8,550 nucleotides of DNA from NCBI GenBank assembly GCA_049613795.1, contig JBMZCX010000092.1:1-8550 (forward strand). Reading direction: 5' to 3'. The notes beneath the pieces are model-generated. The model saw only the letters and a program-made list of their open reading frames with translations. It was not told where the DNA came from and ran no database searches. This document shows, piece after piece, positions 6,365 through 8,550 of this stretch (the first letter of the stretch is position 1; each line of letters starts with the position of its first letter). A program made the position numbers and the translations under genes. The stretch is from Thalassotalea_B sp049613795. Lineage in GTDB: Bacteria; Pseudomonadota; Gammaproteobacteria; Enterobacterales; Alteromonadaceae.

Positions 6365-7354
6365 ATGAATATCATCGAAAATATTCAGCAGTGGACCAAC
6401 ACTAAATTTCAGCGTTGGTTAGTTAAGCAGGTGCCAAAAGCTACAACACAGGTATTGTCCCGTCGGAATATTTTTATTTTTCCAAGCTGTTTTGGCTTTT
6501 CTTATCTGTTTTTTGTGTTGTTACTGTTTGTGTTAGGCACGAACTATCAAAATAATTTAATTATTTTACTGAGCTACTTATTAGCAAGTGTGTTTATTAC
6601 CGCGATGCTACAAAGTTTTAATAACTTAGCTAAGCTAACCATTTCGGTGAATTCACAGCAACTAAAAGGTTTTGCTCAAGGTACGATTAATGTGCCAATT
6701 CAATTAAATTCAGCCAAAGAACGTTTTGCTTATCAGCTGTTTTTTCAGACGGATAATAAGGTAGAGCAAGATGCTTTTTCAGCTAAACAGACGTGTTATG
6801 TTCCTTTTACATTAGCTAAAAGAGGTACTGTACAACTGCCAAGGCTTACTTTACAAAGTTATTTTTCATTGGGGCTTTTTCGCTGTTGGACGCGACTTGA
6901 TCTTAATGTTTCGGCCGTCGCTTATCCTAAGCCTGAGCGACCTGCACAAATGAATATTGAACAATTTTTAACAGCTAACGAAAGTGCTACAAATAATGAA
7001 TTACCTAATGAAGCATTAGCGTTAAACCATGGCGTTGATGAGTTCAACGAACTTGCGCCTTATCAACGAGGCGAGTCGTTGGCAAAAGTCGCATGGAAAC
7101 AAGTAGCAAGAGGGCAAGGCTGGTATATCAAAAGCTACGACCAACTTATTGATACAACACCCAATTGGCTTTCGTTAGCTGCCTTACCGAAAGCGCCAAT
7201 AGAACAACAGCTTCGCTGGTTAAGTTTTTTAGTTATTGAATTACAAAAACGCGATAAAATATACGGCTTAACACTTAAGACCACCATTATTCCCCCCGAA
7301 AAAGGGCTTGAACACAGCCATACCTGTTTAAAAGCACTTGCATTATATGGATAA
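6365..7354 (+). CDS. DUF58-domain membrane protein, MoxR partner
   Basis: A 329-residue protein with two membrane segments near the N-terminus (about 37-58 and 64-82). They are joined by a GTNYQNN turn that is characteristic of this family in gammaproteobacteria. A beta-rich region follows (about 90-200), then the DUF58 signature around residues 227-250: FNELAPYQRGES, then KVAWKQVARG. The usual aspartate after the glycine of the signature is glutamate here (GES rather than GDS), a mild change. DUF58 proteins commonly sit beside MoxR ATPases and have a fold related to von Willebrand A, but no biochemical activity is established. The bulk of the chain is probably on the cytoplasmic side, where it could meet MoxR; that is inference. 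The ATG has no good Shine-Dalgarno sequence, and translation is probably coupled to moxR. The 3' end overlaps the tgpA-like gene by 8 bases. Confidence 0.9.
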   Translation: MNIIENIQQWTNTKFQRWLVKQVPKATTQVLSRRNIFIFPSCFGFSYLFFVLLLFVLGTNYQNNLIILLSYLLASVFITAMLQSFNNLAKLTISVNSQQLKGFAQGTINVPIQLNSAKERFAYQLFFQTDNKVEQDAFSAKQTCYVPFTLAKRGTVQLPRLTLQSYFSLGLFRCWTRLDLNVSAVAYPKPERPAQMNIEQFLTANESATNNELPNEALALNHGVDEFNELAPYQRGESLAKVAWKQVARGQGWYIKSYDQLIDTTPNWLSLAALPKAPIEQQLRWLSFLVIELQKRDKIYGLTLKTTIIPPEKGLEHSHTCLKALALYG

Positions 7355-8550
7355 TATTATGCAGCGAAAAGAAAATACTTCCCCTCAGTCAGTTGCTCAT
7401 CATACTGCCAATAATTTTTTAGCTAAAGTATTACCCAAAAGTAGTCAATTGCTACTTATGCTTACGTTAGGCCTTAATGGTTTAACCTTGGTGCTTGAAC
7501 TTTCAGGCTGGCTTATTGCTTTTATTGTGATCAGTTTATTGTGGCAAGGCAGTATTTATTTAACCCTTGTTACGCAGCCTAATAGAGTGGTTAAACTGTT
7601 AGTGTCAATTGCAGGACTTTTTTTGTTAGCGTTGTCAGCGAAGCAACTGGGTTTACTAAACACTATGGTGCATTTATTGGTGTTTTCATATTTGCTTAAA
7701 CCATTAGAAATTAAAACGAGGAAAGACTTTTATATTCAAGTATTGCTTGGCATTTTTGTGCTAACTACCTCACTTGTGTTTATTCAATCGCTTTATTTTA
7801 TGGTGTTGGTGATTGTTATTTTATTAGTTAACCTTATGCTGTTAATGAGCTTTTTCTATCAACCTATCAGTCAAAATCAGCGGCTTTTAGCTAAACGTGT
7901 TGCCTTAACATTAGTGCAAAGTATGCCTTTAGCGGTTGTCTTATTTGTTGGCTTCCCCAAAATTGCGCCTTTTTGGCAAATGCCTGCGGCTAAAAATGCC
8001 GAAGTTGGCTTATCAGACGAAGTGAAAGTGGGGGATATTGCTAATTTGGCGTTATCTAATAAACTCGCTTTTCGGGTTGAATTCGCACAAACACCACCAA
8101 GCTATCAACAAATGTATTGGCGCACATTAGTATTAGAAGACTTTGATGGTGTGAAATGGCATCAAACCAGCAATTATAAACTATGGCAGCAGGCTACTCA
8201 GCGTTCAACCTTTTCTCCCCCAAAGGCTGTTGATCTCACTCAAATCCCGAAAGTGAATTATCAGGTTATTGCTGAGCCTAGTTATCAACATTGGCTATTT
8301 GGTTTGAGTATTATGGCAAACGTGACCAGTGCTCAACAAAAAATAGTTGAAAACAAAAATTTTACGGTATCTGCCACGAAAAAGATAAGTTCAGTGACAA
8401 GTTACCAAGTGACATCAGCGTTAACTAATCAAATTAATATCCCGTTATCTGAACGGCAACGTCAACGTAATTTACGCATAGGTAATAGACAACTCAGCAT
8501 TAATACCAATCAAGCACTGCTAAAAGAAGGTCAACGCTTAAGGTCGTTAT
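7347..8550 (+). CDS. tgpA: TgpA-type membrane protein, N-terminal part of a transglutaminase-like protein (3' partial)
   Basis: The frame is open to the window edge with no stop, giving 401 codons. About six or seven hydrophobic segments (near 33-52, 55-74, 82-98, 103-118, 128-147, 149-169 and 185-203) match the N-terminal DUF3488 membrane part of TgpA. The KPLEIKTRKDF segment between spans 4 and 5 is typical. A periplasmic region follows with the family signatures GLSDEVKVGDIANLALS (221-237) and YWRTLVLEDFDGVKWH (257-272). The transglutaminase Cys-His-Asp triad should lie beyond the window and cannot be checked. TgpA is reported as essential in Pseudomonas aeruginosa, where it also follows MoxR and DUF58 genes; its envelope substrate is unresolved. 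Two in-frame ATGs are possible, 7347 (overlapping the DUF58 gene by 8 bases) and 7359 (just after its stop). Either suits translational coupling, and neither has a strong ribosome binding site. Confidence 0.88.
   Translation, partial: MDNIMQRKENTSPQSVAHHTANNFLAKVLPKSSQLLLMLTLGLNGLTLVLELSGWLIAFIVISLLWQGSIYLTLVTQPNRVVKLLVSIAGLFLLALSAKQLGLLNTMVHLLVFSYLLKPLEIKTRKDFYIQVLLGIFVLTTSLVFIQSLYFMVLVIVILLVNLMLLMSFFYQPISQNQRLLAKRVALTLVQSMPLAVVLFVGFPKIAPFWQMPAAKNAEVGLSDEVKVGDIANLALSNKLAFRVEFAQTPPSYQQMYWRTLVLEDFDGVKWHQTSNYKLWQQATQRSTFSPPKAVDLTQIPKVNYQVIAEPSYQHWLFGLSIMANVTSAQQKIVENKNFTVSATKKISSVTSYQVTSALTNQINIPLSERQRQRNLRIGNRQLSINTNQALLKEGQRLRSL

Overview
The window looks like chromosomal DNA of an AT-rich marine gammaproteobacterium. 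The order Alteromonadales, near Colwellia or Thalassotalea, is my best guess. It rests on base composition, the surface-protein architecture (choice-of-anchor U-like module plus GlyGly-CTERM-like tail), a short-form MiaE and a MoxR/DUF58/TgpA cluster. No sequence search was possible, so the taxon is an inference. No mobile element, CRISPR array, tRNA or rRNA was seen. Coding density is high and the longest gap between genes is about 160 bases.

Layout: (1) 1-1584 is the 3' end of a large secreted or surface protein. It carries Ig/HYR-like, Calx-beta-like and PKD-like modules, calcium-binding thrombospondin type 3 repeats, a choice-of-anchor U-like module and a C-terminal sorting tail. A strong hairpin terminator at 1628-1663 closes it. 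(2) 1738-3600 holds miaE (tRNA hydroxylase) followed 42 bases later by a family 2 glycosyltransferase. (3) 3702-4203 is a MarR-family regulator gene. Its promoter contains a perfect 20-bp palindrome between the -35 and -10 boxes, a textbook autorepression layout. (4) 4247-5278, on the minus strand and convergent with the MarR gene, encodes an aspartoacylase/succinylglutamate desuccinylase-family zinc hydrolase. (5) 5418-8550 is a tightly packed operon: a MoxR AAA+ ATPase, a DUF58 protein and a TgpA-type membrane transglutaminase. The last gene runs off the right edge and has no stop codon in the window.

How they may work together: MoxR, DUF58 and TgpA form a recurrent proteobacterial cluster at the cell envelope. 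The ATPase is thought to act as a chaperone or remodeller on DUF58-containing membrane partners, and TgpA carries a periplasmic transglutaminase-like domain. The hydrolase gene is divergent from this operon across a 139-base gap. The MarR protein most likely controls its own promoter; no second copy of its palindrome was seen here, so other targets probably lie elsewhere.

Most of the window is ordinary core-type gene content. The best-supported regulatory signal is the MarR operator-promoter. The functionally least understood parts are the MoxR/DUF58/TgpA operon, the aspartoacylase-like enzyme and the glycosyltransferase beside miaE.
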